DNA of 64,000 bases from DAOTXS01 sp034433515. Lineage in GTDB: Bacteria > Chloroflexota > Anaerolineae > UBA4142. A program made the position numbers and the translations under genes. Below the pieces are notes generated by a model that was not told the DNA's origin, ran no database searches, and saw only the letters and a list, made by a program, of their open reading frames with translations. Positions 16,865-25,000 of the stretch are shown in pieces. Location of the stretch: positions 1 to 64,000 of the forward strand of contig DAOUAL010000096.1 in assembly GCA_034433515.1 (NCBI GenBank), written 5' to 3'. How positions within the stretch are numbered: position 1 is the stretch's first letter; every line of letters begins with the position of its first letter.

Positions 16865-17509
16865 GTGACTTTGGATGATGTTCGCCGTGCGCTAGCTCTG
16901 CCACGCCCGGGTCGCCCGGCGCAAATGCGCATGTCGCCGAATCCGCGTCCCGGCGATGTCTATCCACTCCCGCCCGACTTACATCCCAAAGAGGCGGGGG
17001 TTTTGATTTTGCTGTACCCGCACGATGGCGACTTGCATTTCTTTCTAACCAAACGCACGGACACGGTGGAAATACACAAAGGACAAATCTCGTTGCCCGG
17101 CGGCTCGCAAGAAAATGACGAGTCGTTGGAGGAGACGGCGGTACGCGAAACAGCGGAAGAGTTGGGTATCGCGCGCGAGTGCATCCAAGTGATCGGCGAC
17201 CCGCTCACGCCGGTCTATATCCCGGTCAGCGGGTTTCGCGCAACGCCCTTTGTCGCGTTTACACCGATGCGCCCCAACCTGAACGCCTCGGTGCACGAAG
17301 TTGTTGCGGTGATCGAAACGCCGTTGAAGATTCTGTTGGATGATCGCATTGTGCAAGAAGAAGATTGGGAGATTCGCGGGTTCAAGATGCGCGTGCCATT
17401 CTTTTTGATCCAGGGTCACAAAGTTTGGGGCGCCACGGCGATGATGTTGAGTGAATTCCGAGAGATGCTCAGACAGGTGATTGAGGGAGGCAATGATGGA
17501 GTATCGTAA
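16865..17509 (+). CDS. NUDIX hydrolase, CoA pyrophosphatase-like
   Basis: 214 residues. A complete Nudix box lies in the middle: GGSQENDESLEETAVRETAE followed by ELGI, fitting Gx5Ex7REUxEExGU. The preceding ISLPGG and the following layout resemble the NudL/CoAse branch, which splits CoA or its derivatives to 3',5'-ADP and phosphopantetheine; this assignment is by family resemblance. I take the GTG at 16865 rather than the in-frame start at 16790, because the latter lies upstream of a strong promoter and encodes Cys-rich, unrelated sequence. Its end overlaps the aldo/keto reductase start, so the gene heads a four- to five-gene operon. Confidence 0.88.
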   Translation: MTLDDVRRALALPRPGRPAQMRMSPNPRPGDVYPLPPDLHPKEAGVLILLYPHDGDLHFFLTKRTDTVEIHKGQISLPGGSQENDESLEETAVRETAEELGIARECIQVIGDPLTPVYIPVSGFRATPFVAFTPMRPNLNASVHEVVAVIETPLKILLDDRIVQEEDWEIRGFKMRVPFFLIQGHKVWGATAMMLSEFREMLRQVIEGGNDGVS

Positions 17510-18470
17510 ACTAGGTAAATCCGGCTTGAAAGTTTCAGAGTTGTGTCTGGGGACGATGACGTTTGGATGGACCTCGGACGAACAAAATGCCTATCAGGTG
17601 TTCGACGCGGCGTTTGCGGCGGGGATCAATTTTATTGACACGGCGGACGTGTACTCGCGGTGGGCGCCGGGCAACCCGGGCGGTGTGGCAGAAACGTACA
17701 TCGGCAAATGGCTCAAGACCAAACCGCGCGATCAAATTGTCTTGGCAACCAAAGTGCGCGGGCGAATGTGGGACGGACCGAATGGCGAAGGTCTCTCGCG
17801 GGTGCACATTATGAAAGCGATTGACGATTCGTTACGCCGTTTGCAAACCGATTACGTGGACCTCTATCAATGTCACGCGCCCGACGATTCAACGCCGCTC
17901 GAAGAAACGCTGCGCGCGCTCGATGATTTGGTGCATGCTGGCAAGGTGCGTTATCTGGGTTTATCGAATTATCCGGCATGGCAAGTGGAGCGATCCTTGC
18001 GCATCAGCGAGCGTGAGGGGCTGACATCTATCGTCAGCATTCAACCTCATTATAATCTCGTTTGGCGCGCGGAGTACGAACGCGAGTTGCAACCGCTTTG
18101 CGCGCTCGAAGGAATCGGTGTTATTCCATACTCGCCGCTGCAAGGCGGTTTTCTCACCGGCAAATATCGCAAAGGCAAACCGATGCCGGCAGGTTCGCGC
18201 GGCACCGGCAGTGAACGAATGACCCGCTTGATGAACGATGATCGCAATATGCAGTTGCTGGACGAGATGGAAAAGATTGCCCGCGCGCACGGCAAAACCA
18301 TGTCGCAAGTGGCGATTGCGTGGACGTTAGCGAATCCCACGATTACCAGCCCCATCATCGGCGCGAATAATGTTACGCAATTGAATGAGATTCTGGGCGT
18401 GGTGGGTTTTCGTTTGAGTGCGGAAGAGAAAAAACAACTGGACGATGTAACCGCATGGCAACTCCAATGA
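17496..18470 (+). CDS. Aldo/keto reductase
   Basis: NAD(P)H-dependent TIM-barrel oxidoreductase, 324 residues, normal length. It starts like the family (MEYRKLGKSGLKVSELCLG); the ATG at 17496 follows GGGAGG at good distance. Visible active-site surroundings: DTADVYSRW (Asp and Tyr), LATKVRG (Lys), QCHAPDD (His); the C-terminal SPIIGANN segment binds the cofactor phosphate in relatives. It overlaps the NUDIX gene by 14 bases and the phosphomutase-like gene by 4. Substrate unknown; annotation of these enzymes by substrate is unreliable. Confidence 0.93.
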   Translation: MEYRKLGKSGLKVSELCLGTMTFGWTSDEQNAYQVFDAAFAAGINFIDTADVYSRWAPGNPGGVAETYIGKWLKTKPRDQIVLATKVRGRMWDGPNGEGLSRVHIMKAIDDSLRRLQTDYVDLYQCHAPDDSTPLEETLRALDDLVHAGKVRYLGLSNYPAWQVERSLRISEREGLTSIVSIQPHYNLVWRAEYERELQPLCALEGIGVIPYSPLQGGFLTGKYRKGKPMPAGSRGTGSERMTRLMNDDRNMQLLDEMEKIARAHGKTMSQVAIAWTLANPTITSPIIGANNVTQLNEILGVVGFRLSAEEKKQLDDVTAWQLQ

Positions 18471-19111
18471 CGGTGGTGCTGCTCATTCGCCACGCCAGTA
18501 ACGATTTTTTGAAAGAGCACCGCTTGGCTGGTTGGACACCGGGCGTACATCTCAACGAGCAAGGTCAATGTGAAGCGGACGCACTCGCGCGGCGACTCCA
18601 ACATCTTTCGATTCACGCGATCTATTCCAGCCCGCTGGAGCGGGCGGTGGAGACGGCGCGCGTGGTCGCGCAATGCCAGAAATTGGATGTGAACCTTGTG
18701 CCCGATTTAGGCGAAGTGCGCATTGGAGAGTGGGAAGGCAAGTTGATCCAAGATGTGGAGCAGAGCGATTTGTGGAAGCAATTGCAGACGCAACCGGTCG
18801 GGGTGCAAATTGCCGGCGGGGAAAGCATTGATCAGGTGCAGCAACGGATGGTGGCGGCGATTGAGCGCATCGTTGCCCAGCATCCTAAACAAATCGTCGC
18901 CGTATTCTCGCACGCCGATCCGATCAAAGCCGTCGTAGCGTATTATCTCAAAATGGATTTGAATGCATTTCAACGCCTTGTCATCAACCCGGCATCGGTT
19001 ACCGTGTTGTTGTTCAACGAGCAGGGGACGCGCCTGTTTCGCTTGAATGATGGCGAACCCTTGCCTACCTTTGAGCCGGAAAAAGAACCAGTCCCAGAAC
19101 GAAAGGAATAA
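18467..19111 (+). CDS. Histidine phosphatase family protein (MSMEG_4193-like)
   Basis: 214 residues of the phosphoglycerate-mutase-like superfamily. The catalytic histidine is in LLIRHASND near residue 8; a second motif lies around SSPLERAVETA and the distal histidine in VFSHADPIKA. The chosen ATG at 18467 overlaps the previous stop in an ATGA; an in-frame ATG at 18455 is possible. Together with the next two genes it forms the triad known as probable phosphomutase (MSMEG_4193 type), DUF3090 and SCO1664, conserved in Actinobacteria and Chloroflexi. The pathway is not established. Confidence 0.9.
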   Translation: MTVVLLIRHASNDFLKEHRLAGWTPGVHLNEQGQCEADALARRLQHLSIHAIYSSPLERAVETARVVAQCQKLDVNLVPDLGEVRIGEWEGKLIQDVEQSDLWKQLQTQPVGVQIAGGESIDQVQQRMVAAIERIVAQHPKQIVAVFSHADPIKAVVAYYLKMDLNAFQRLVINPASVTVLLFNEQGTRLFRLNDGEPLPTFEPEKEPVPERKE

Positions 19112-19113
19112 AT

Positions 19114-19641
19114 ATGGCTGAAGCCAACCTCGTGTACGATTTGAACCCGGTAACGCATATCACCGTTGGCGCAATCGGTGAGCCGGGCAAGCGTACCTTT
19201 TATTTGCAGGGTCGGCAAGGATTGACGCTTGTAACGTTGATCGTTGAGAAAGAACAGGTGGCGGCATTGAGTCATGGCATTGACGAGTTGCTCGAACGGC
19301 TTGGCATCGAAAAAAATGTGTTGGTGAACGCGTACGAAATGGAATTGTCGCATCCGATTGAGCCGGTGTTTCGCGTGGGGCAATTGGGGCTGGGTTACGA
19401 TGCAGAACAAAAGTTGATGATGTTGGTGGCGTACGAATTGCCGGAGGAAGAGGAGCCGGTCTCGGTGGATGTGGTGCGCTTTTGGGCAACGGCGGAACAA
19501 ATGCGCGCGGTGGCGCGACACGCGGCGGCGATTGTGGCGGCGGGCAGACCGATCTGTGTGTTATGTGGTCGTCCCATTGATCCAGCGGGACATTTTTGTC
19601 CCAAGCGCAACGGTCACGGCGAAAAAGCCACGCTGACGTAA
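19114..19641 (+). CDS. DUF3090 family protein
   Basis: 175 residues, full length. The N-terminal part has the family pattern (DLNPVTHITVGAIGEPGKRT, then FYLQGRQG). The C-terminus holds a likely metal-binding knuckle, CVLCGRPIDPAGHFCPKRNGH, with three cysteines and a histidine. It starts 2 bases after the phosphatase stop. No biochemical role is known; strict linkage to its two neighbours suggests a shared pathway. Confidence 0.92.
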   Translation: MAEANLVYDLNPVTHITVGAIGEPGKRTFYLQGRQGLTLVTLIVEKEQVAALSHGIDELLERLGIEKNVLVNAYEMELSHPIEPVFRVGQLGLGYDAEQKLMMLVAYELPEEEEPVSVDVVRFWATAEQMRAVARHAAAIVAAGRPICVLCGRPIDPAGHFCPKRNGHGEKATLT

Positions 19642-19672
19642 TGCGCGACCCAGGCGATCAAGTTTTGATTCA

Positions 19673-20413
19673 ATGAACAGTACAAAACCAATTTCGCTCC
19701 AGGGTGAAGACGCCCTCAATTTTCTAAAGCACGGAAAAATAGACGTCGAAGGTCTGGTGCCGTGGGGCTCGAATTACACCTTCATCGTAACGATTCGCGA
19801 TGGCAAGCGTGAGGGCTTGGCGATTTACAAACCCTCGCGCGGTGAGCGACCGTTATGGGATTTTCCGGATGGCACGCTTGCCCTGCGCGAAGTGGCGGCG
19901 TATCTTGTGAGTGATGCGTTGGGATGGCCCAATGTTCCGCCCACCGTTTTGCGCGATGGTCCGCAAGGGATAGGGATGGTGCAGTTGTACATTGAGACGG
20001 TGGATGGGCAACACTTTTTCACGCTGCGCCACCAATATTGCGACGAGATGAAACGCATCGCCGTGTTCGATGCGGTCATCAACAATACGGATCGCAAGGG
20101 CGGACACATTTTATTGGGCGAGGATGGCAAGATTTGGTGCATTGATCACGGCGTCACGTTCCACGAGTATCCAAAACTGCGCACGGTGATTTGGGATTTT
20201 GCCGATCAACCCATCCCGGCACCGCTCATCCAAGATTTGTGCAAACTCCGCGACTGTTTGAGAAAATCGCACTCGTTAGAAGAATCATTGGCGCGCTTGC
20301 TCGCTCCACGCGAGATGAAAGCCTTGCGCGATCGCCTCAATCGTTTGATCGAGACGGGCATTTTTCCTCAACCCTCGGATGATTGGCCCCCCGTGCCATG
20401 GCCCCCGGTGTGA
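19673..20413 (+). CDS. SCO1664 family protein (PI3/4-kinase-like fold)
   Basis: 246 residues. The family has distant similarity to phosphatidylinositol 3/4-kinases. Kinase-like features visible: KPSRGERPLWDFPDGTL near residue 45 (candidate ATP lysine region), VFDAVINNTDRKGGHIL (catalytic-loop-like, NTDRKGGH with Asp and Asn) and IWCIDHGVTFH (metal-binding Asp). Last member of the triad; it lies directly before tRNA-Glu. A small-molecule or protein kinase role paired with the upstream phosphatase is a reasonable guess, not shown. Confidence 0.88.
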   Translation: MNSTKPISLQGEDALNFLKHGKIDVEGLVPWGSNYTFIVTIRDGKREGLAIYKPSRGERPLWDFPDGTLALREVAAYLVSDALGWPNVPPTVLRDGPQGIGMVQLYIETVDGQHFFTLRHQYCDEMKRIAVFDAVINNTDRKGGHILLGEDGKIWCIDHGVTFHEYPKLRTVIWDFADQPIPAPLIQDLCKLRDCLRKSHSLEESLARLLAPREMKALRDRLNRLIETGIFPQPSDDWPPVPWPPV

Positions 20414-20420
20414 AATGAAT

Positions 20421-20448
20421 TTGACGGATTTGCGAATCTGGATAAAAT
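20421..20448 (+). promoter_or_regulatory. Promoter of tRNA-Glu
   Basis: TTGACG (20421-20426), 16-base spacer, TAAAAT (20443-20448). Predicted start near 20455, ten bases before the mature tRNA 5' end. Confidence 0.75.
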
Positions 20449-20464
20449 GCAAGGCGTAATCAAT

Positions 20465-20537
20465 GCCCCCATCGTCTAGGGGACTAGGACGTGGCCCTTT
20501 CAAGGCCAAGACAGGGATTCGAATTCCCTTGGGGGCA
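20465..20537 (+). tRNA. tRNA-Glu (anticodon TTC)
   Basis: Complete cloverleaf in 73 bases: acceptor stem GCCCCCA / TGGGGGC, D-arm with AGGGGACTAGGA, anticodon loop CTTTCAA with TTC, T-arm AGGGATTCGAATTCCCT, discriminator A. CCA is not encoded. It has its own promoter and terminator. Confidence 0.97.
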
Positions 20538-20554
20538 CAGCGCCATGAATAGCT

Positions 20555-20591
20555 GAGGTCGAGCCCATTTGGACTCGACCTCTGGTTTTTT
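20555..20591 (+). terminator. Terminator of tRNA-Glu
   Basis: Stem GAGGTCGAG (20555-20563) / CTCGACCTC (20574-20582) followed by GGTTTTTT. In the rest of the gap up to 20788 I see no gene. Confidence 0.9.
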
Positions 20592-20788
20592 ATCTAAACC
20601 TCGTCACTCATGGGTAACGTGCCCGAGTGCGGTATAGATTTTCCAATTGTTGATCTATTCGATGACGAAATCAGCACCGTGTAGCTGCTCAAGTATTTTC
20701 ACCCGCATGGTCCAGTGTCCTGATTGCCAAGCCAGTGTGAAAATTTGTGCACGTTGCCTTGCACTCATTCGACACATGAGCGAACAGG

Positions 20789-22588
20789 CTAAGATTCTAA
20801 TTTGAGCACCGCCATGAACGCAGCTTGCGGAATTTCGACCGCGCCAAAGCGCTTCATCCGCTTTTTGCCGGCTTTTTGTTTTTCCAACAATTTGCGTTTG
20901 CGGGTAACATCGCCACCATAACATTTCGCCAACACATCTTTACGCAACGCACGAATCGTTTCGCGCGCGATAATGTGTCCGCCAATCGCCGCTTGAATGG
21001 GCACCGGGAACAAGTGTTGCGGAATCACTTCTTTCAATCGTTTGCACAACGCCGCGCCGCGCGGATACGCATCATCCTTGTGCACGATCATGGAAAGCGC
21101 ATCCACCGGTTCTTCATTGACGAGAATGTTGAGTTTGACCAACTCGCTCGCGCGATATTCAGCAAACGAATAATCGAGTGAGGCATAACCGCGCGTACGC
21201 GATTTGAGTTGATCATAAAAATCAATGATGAGTTCCGAAAGCGGAATAAAGTATGCGAGCATCACGCGTTGCTCGTCCAGATATTCCATCTTGTCGAACA
21301 CGCCGCGGCGCGCAATCACCAAATCCATAATTGGACCGATGTACTCTTTGGGCGTGAACACTTGAATGTGCATCCACGGCTCTTCGATTTCTGCAATCTC
21401 GGAACCGTCCGGCATTTCCGCCGGATTGTCTATGACGACCACCTCCCCGTTGGTCTTGAGAACGCGGTACGCGACACTGGGCGCGGTGGCGATCAAATTC
21501 AAATCGTACTCACGTTCCAAACGTTCTTGCACAATCTCCATATGCAACAAACCCAAAAAACCACACCGAAAACCAAAACCGAGTGCCGCCGATGTTTCGG
21601 GTTCGTACGTCAACGAGGCATCGTTCAATTTGAGTTTGTCCAGCGCGTCGCGCAAGAGTGGATAATCGTTGGTTTCGACCGGATAAAAGCCGGCAAACAC
21701 CATCGGCTTGGCGGGCCGATAACCGGGCAACGGCTCGCTGGCTGGCTGGTCAGCGCGGGTGATCGTATCGCCCACGCGAAGGTCGCGCACATTTTTCAAC
21801 CCGGTCGCCACATACCCCACTTCGCCGGCGCTGAGCAGATCGCTGGCAACCATCTTGGGACGAAACACCCCCACTTCGAGCGCGTCAACTTCTAACCCAG
21901 ACGACATCAATCTCAGTTTGATGTTCTTGGGTAACTCACCATCCACCACGCGCACGTAAGCGACCACCCCTTTGTACGGATCGTATTTGGAATCGAAGAT
22001 GAGCGCGCGCAAAGGCAACGTGGTATCGCCGATGGGCGGTGGAATTTTGGCGATGCTGGCTTCCAGGATGTCTGGCGTGCCAATGCCAACTTTGGCAGAA
22101 GCGCGAATCACCGATTCGGTGGGGACGCCGAGGAGGCGCGCCACTTCTTCTGCAACTTGATCGGGACGCGCGGAGGGGAGATCAATTTTATTGACGACCG
22201 GGACAATCACCAAATTATGTTCGAGCGCCAGATACAAATTGGCAAGCGTTTGCGCTTCGATACCTTGGGTGGCGTCCACCACCAGAATTGCGCCTTCACA
22301 CGCGGCAAGCGCACGCGAGACTTCGTAAGTAAAGTCCACGTGCCCCGGCGTATCAATCAAATTCAATTCGTATTCCTTGCCATCGTTTGCCCGATAAAGC
22401 ATCCGCACCGCTTTGGCTTTGATCGTGATGCCTTTTTCACGCTCCAAGTCCATTTGGTCCATCACCTGCTCGACCATCTCGCGTTTGGTGATCGTCCCGG
22501 TGAATTCGAGCAAGCGATCCGTGAGCGTGGATTTGCCGTGATCAATATGCGCGATGATGCACAAGTTTCGAATGCGTGATTGATCCAT
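20789..22588 (-). CDS. lepA: Elongation factor 4 (LepA)
   Basis: Ribosome-binding GTPase that back-translocates or remodels stalled ribosomes. 599 residues, normal length. G1 AHIDHGKST, G3 DTPGH, G4 NKID, G5-like SAK are present; the LepA-specific C-terminal domain ends the protein (CYGGDVTRKRKLLEKQKAGK, then RMKRFG). The ATG at 22588 lies only 9 bases after a TGG-TATAAT extended -10 and has no ribosome site, so it is probably translated from a leaderless mRNA. Single gene, flanked by tRNA-Glu and the CBS-ACT gene. Confidence 0.97.
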   Translation of the reverse strand: MDQSRIRNLCIIAHIDHGKSTLTDRLLEFTGTITKREMVEQVMDQMDLEREKGITIKAKAVRMLYRANDGKEYELNLIDTPGHVDFTYEVSRALAACEGAILVVDATQGIEAQTLANLYLALEHNLVIVPVVNKIDLPSARPDQVAEEVARLLGVPTESVIRASAKVGIGTPDILEASIAKIPPPIGDTTLPLRALIFDSKYDPYKGVVAYVRVVDGELPKNIKLRLMSSGLEVDALEVGVFRPKMVASDLLSAGEVGYVATGLKNVRDLRVGDTITRADQPASEPLPGYRPAKPMVFAGFYPVETNDYPLLRDALDKLKLNDASLTYEPETSAALGFGFRCGFLGLLHMEIVQERLEREYDLNLIATAPSVAYRVLKTNGEVVVIDNPAEMPDGSEIAEIEEPWMHIQVFTPKEYIGPIMDLVIARRGVFDKMEYLDEQRVMLAYFIPLSELIIDFYDQLKSRTRGYASLDYSFAEYRASELVKLNILVNEEPVDALSMIVHKDDAYPRGAALCKRLKEVIPQHLFPVPIQAAIGGHIIARETIRALRKDVLAKCYGGDVTRKRKLLEKQKAGKKRMKRFGAVEIPQAAFMAVLKLES

Positions 22589-22596
22589 CACCGCGC

Positions 22597-22605
22597 ATTA
22601 TACCA
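22597..22605 (-). promoter_or_regulatory. Extended -10 promoter of lepA
   Basis: Minus strand TGG (22605-22603) directly before TATAAT (22602-22597); no good -35, as is usual for extended -10 promoters. Predicted start near 22590, two bases from the start codon. Confidence 0.7.
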
Positions 22606-22618
22606 CACTTGACAGTGA

Positions 22619-22655
22619 ACAAAAAAATGGGCGCGGAAATTTGATTCCGCGCCCA
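22619..22655 (-). terminator. Terminator of the CBS-ACT gene
   Basis: Stem TGGGCGCGGAA (22628-22638) / TTCCGCGCCCA (22645-22655), followed on the minus strand by seven T. It ends close to the lepA promoter. Confidence 0.9.
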
Positions 22656-22673
22656 GCTTCAGCGGTTCTTGGA

Positions 22674-23357
22674 TTAACGCGAAGAGACAAGTATCGGTTG
22701 ATACGGTACACCAGATTCGCGCAGATCAATCACTTGGGCATTCGAGCGGTCGCAGACCCCCTGCATCTCGTCGCGCTTGATGCCCACTACTTTGAAGGTC
22801 AGTTCACGATGCGATGCATCACTCATCCCAAAGGTGACGACCGAGACAACGTTGCCGCCTAGTTTGGCGATTTCACCAGCCAACTTGGCGAGCGCGCCTT
22901 TTTCCTCTGGCACGCGCACGGTGGCGCGCACGCATTGCGTACAACTTCCGCCCAGCGCTTCGGTCATTACCTTAAAGATGTCGGTTTCGGTGATAATGCC
23001 CACCACTTTTTTGTCGCGCAAAATCGGTAATGAGCCAATTTTGTGTTCGACCATGATACGCGCGGCTTCTTCCAAGGGACAATCTTCGCCGACGGTAATC
23101 ACGCGTTTGGTCATCACGTCTTTGATTTTGAGTTTAGCTAACAAACCGTGAATCTCAAACACCGAAAGGGATGTGGCAGGCGAAGGCGAGGCGTACAACA
23201 AATCTTTTTCAACGACAATCCCGACCAGATTGCCATTCTTATCCACCACCGGCAACCGCCGAATCTTTTTCTCACGCAAGAGTTGCAATGCATCTTCGAA
23301 TGATGTGTCGGGAGTTACCACGATGGGATTCGCAGTCATTCGTTCACGAACCAGCAT
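22674..23357 (-). CDS. Protein with two CBS domains and an ACT-like domain
   Basis: 227 residues from the ATG at 23357, chosen for its GGAGGTGTG ribosome site. CBS pair: first MTANPIVVTPDTSFEDALQL... IRRLPVVDKNGNLVGIV, second MTKRVITVGEDCPLEEAARI... IGSLPILRDKKVVGIIT. After about residue 130 comes an ACT-like domain (TVRVPEEKGALAKLAGEIAK, LGGNVVSV). CBS pairs usually bind adenine nucleotides and ACT domains bind amino acids, so it may sense both; relatives are found as AcuB-like proteins. It stands alone, with its own promoter and terminator. Confidence 0.9.
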   Translation of the reverse strand: MLVRERMTANPIVVTPDTSFEDALQLLREKKIRRLPVVDKNGNLVGIVVEKDLLYASPSPATSLSVFEIHGLLAKLKIKDVMTKRVITVGEDCPLEEAARIMVEHKIGSLPILRDKKVVGIITETDIFKVMTEALGGSCTQCVRATVRVPEEKGALAKLAGEIAKLGGNVVSVVTFGMSDASHRELTFKVVGIKRDEMQGVCDRSNAQVIDLRESGVPYQPILVSSR

Positions 23358-23414
23358 AACACACCTCCACAATGAGTGTATTTGAAGCAAGTCTGTTTCC
23401 GGGCTTGCATAATA

Positions 23415-23443
23415 ACTATACCCCAAACCGTGCCAGAATGCAA
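23415..23443 (-). promoter_or_regulatory. Promoter of the CBS-ACT gene
   Basis: Minus strand TTGCAT (23443-23438), 17-base spacer, TATAGT (23420-23415). Predicted start near 23408, leader about 50 bases. Confidence 0.7.
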
Positions 23444-23452
23444 GAGTCACTA

Positions 23453-23494
23453 GAAAGCATAGAGGCGTAGGATGCTACGCCTCTACGTGCTTTC
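23453..23494. repeat. Long palindromic element after the lipoprotein gene
   Basis: Perfect 11-bp stem TAGAGGCGTAG (23460-23470) / CTACGCCTCTA (23475-23485) with a GATG loop, extended by outer arms GAAAGCA (23453-23459) / TGCTTTC (23488-23494). No T run follows, so it may be a repeat rather than a true terminator. Its ends resemble the palindromes at 883 and 5636. Confidence 0.7.
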
Positions 23495-24143
23495 ATTTGT
23501 TGGGGAACTTGCCTTCAAAGGTAACGACCTTCTTTGCTCCGCCCATTATGACATCAGCGGTACCCCCGGTGGCTCGGATGCCAAACTTGAAATCGCCGAT
23601 GGTGGTCCACCAATCCTTGATCAGCGTGGCCCCCGTCACGCCCAACGCCGCCAAGCGCTGCCCACTGGTAACCGCAAGGTTACCGGGCACCACGGCCGCA
23701 TCGAGCACGACGACGGCGCGCACTTGATTGGTTGTCTTGCCGGGAACCGTCTGCTTTTCGTACACGATGGGGGTGGCAAGCGCAAAGAACTCACCCGGTT
23801 TGGACGGGGCGGCTTCGAACTCGACGGTGAACTTCATTTGTTCGATTGTCACCGGCGCATCGTTGGGATTGTTAATATCCCAAACAAACCCAAGCACCAG
23901 CGGCACGCTGATACTGCCGGGGAAGGGCACGTATTGTGCGGCGGGTGTGCCGGCAGGGGGCGGCGTTGGCGTGGGAATGGCGCCAGGCCAGGTGGACCAA
24001 GGTGGCGGAAAATAACTTTGCACCTGAACCTGATTCAATGTGATCGTTGGGGGTTTCAATTCGGTGGGCGCGGGAGTTGGAGATGCGCACGCACTCAAAA
24101 CTAGGGCAACGAGCAGAACCATCACTATCCACCACTTGTTCAT
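23493..24143 (-). CDS. Lipoprotein of unknown function at the end of the liv operon
   Basis: 216 residues from the ATG at 24143, with GGAGGGAGGA upstream. Signal peptide with lipobox ending LSAC, short Pro/Thr linker, then a beta-rich domain (PLVLGFVWDINNPND, VTIEQMKFTVEFE) resembling the LEA-14/WHy-type or late-embryogenesis-like beta sandwiches in spacing, though I cannot confirm a family. It follows livF by 45 bases on the same strand and may be an extra extracellular component of the importer or merely co-transcribed. Confidence 0.7.
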   Translation of the reverse strand: MNKWWIVMVLLVALVLSACASPTPAPTELKPPTITLNQVQVQSYFPPPWSTWPGAIPTPTPPPAGTPAAQYVPFPGSISVPLVLGFVWDINNPNDAPVTIEQMKFTVEFEAAPSKPGEFFALATPIVYEKQTVPGKTTNQVRAVVVLDAAVVPGNLAVTSGQRLAALGVTGATLIKDWWTTIGDFKFGIRATGGTADVIMGGAKKVVTFEGKFPNK

Positions 24144-24188
24144 TTGGGCTCCTCCCTCCAAGAGATTGCAGAAATCATCAATCTGAAA

Positions 24189-24992
24189 TTACGTCAGCCA
24201 GCGTTTGCGGCGCTTGTAATGCTTGACCGCGCGAAAACTTTTGCGGGTCCCTAGATCGGTGAGTCCAAGGTAAAACTCTTTAATGTCCGGGTTATCACGC
24301 AATTTATCCGCCGAGCCATCCATCACAACGCGTCCGCTTTCTAGCACATAGCCATAGCCTGCCACCGTCAATGCCAATTTGACATTTTGTTCGACGAGCA
24401 GGATGGGCAATTTTTCGTCTTGATTCAAGCGCGTAATGATCTCGAAGATTTCTTTGATGAGCAACGGCGCCAAGCCCATCGAAGGTTCATCGAGCAACAT
24501 CAGTTTCGGATTCGTCATGAGTGCCCGTCCCATCACGAGCATTTGTTGCTCGCCTCCACTGCAAAAGCCAGCGGTTCGATCACGCAGCATTTTAAGGCGT
24601 GGAAAATAGGTGTACACCTTGTCCAAGCCATCGCGCAACTTTGCCCTGCTCAGATGGGCGCCGACCTTGATATTCTCCTCGACAGTGAGGTGTTCAAAGA
24701 CGCGGCGCCCTTCGATCACTTGGATAATGCCCATCCGCGAAATCTCTTCCGCCGATTTGCGGTCAATCCGCGTTCCCATAAACTCAATCGAGCCATCCGT
24801 CACGCGGCCGTTTTCGTGTTTGAGCAAACCCGAGATCGCTTTGAGCGTGGTGCTTTTGCCCGCGCCGTTTGCCCCGAGCAGCGCCACAATACCGCTGTTC
24901 GGTACACTGAGCGAGACCCCTTTGAGCACGAGGATGACCTCGTGATACATGACTTCGATGTTGTTGAGAGTAAGAATGTTGCCGTTGTTCAT
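24189..24992 (-). CDS. livF: ABC transporter ATP-binding protein, LivF-like
   Basis: 267 residues from the ATG at 24992. Walker A GANGAGKST, signature CSGGEQQM, Walker B LMLLDEPSMGLAP, the typical LivF set. An in-frame upstream start at 25025 would overlap the binding-protein gene; I prefer the inner ATG. The C-terminus has a basic extension (KHYKRRKRW) not common in LivF. With LivG, LivH, LivM and the binding protein it completes a branched-chain-type importer. Confidence 0.93.
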   Translation of the reverse strand: MNNGNILTLNNIEVMYHEVILVLKGVSLSVPNSGIVALLGANGAGKSTTLKAISGLLKHENGRVTDGSIEFMGTRIDRKSAEEISRMGIIQVIEGRRVFEHLTVEENIKVGAHLSRAKLRDGLDKVYTYFPRLKMLRDRTAGFCSGGEQQMLVMGRALMTNPKLMLLDEPSMGLAPLLIKEIFEIITRLNQDEKLPILLVEQNVKLALTVAGYGYVLESGRVVMDGSADKLRDNPDIKEFYLGLTDLGTRKSFRAVKHYKRRKRWLT

Positions 24993-25000
24993 GACAATGG

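Noticed and set aside
20655..20924. Minus-strand frame of 89 codons overlapping the end of lepA
   Set aside because: Part of it is the lepA sequence in another frame. The remainder (intergenic) has no family resemblance or ribosome site, so I do not call a gene.
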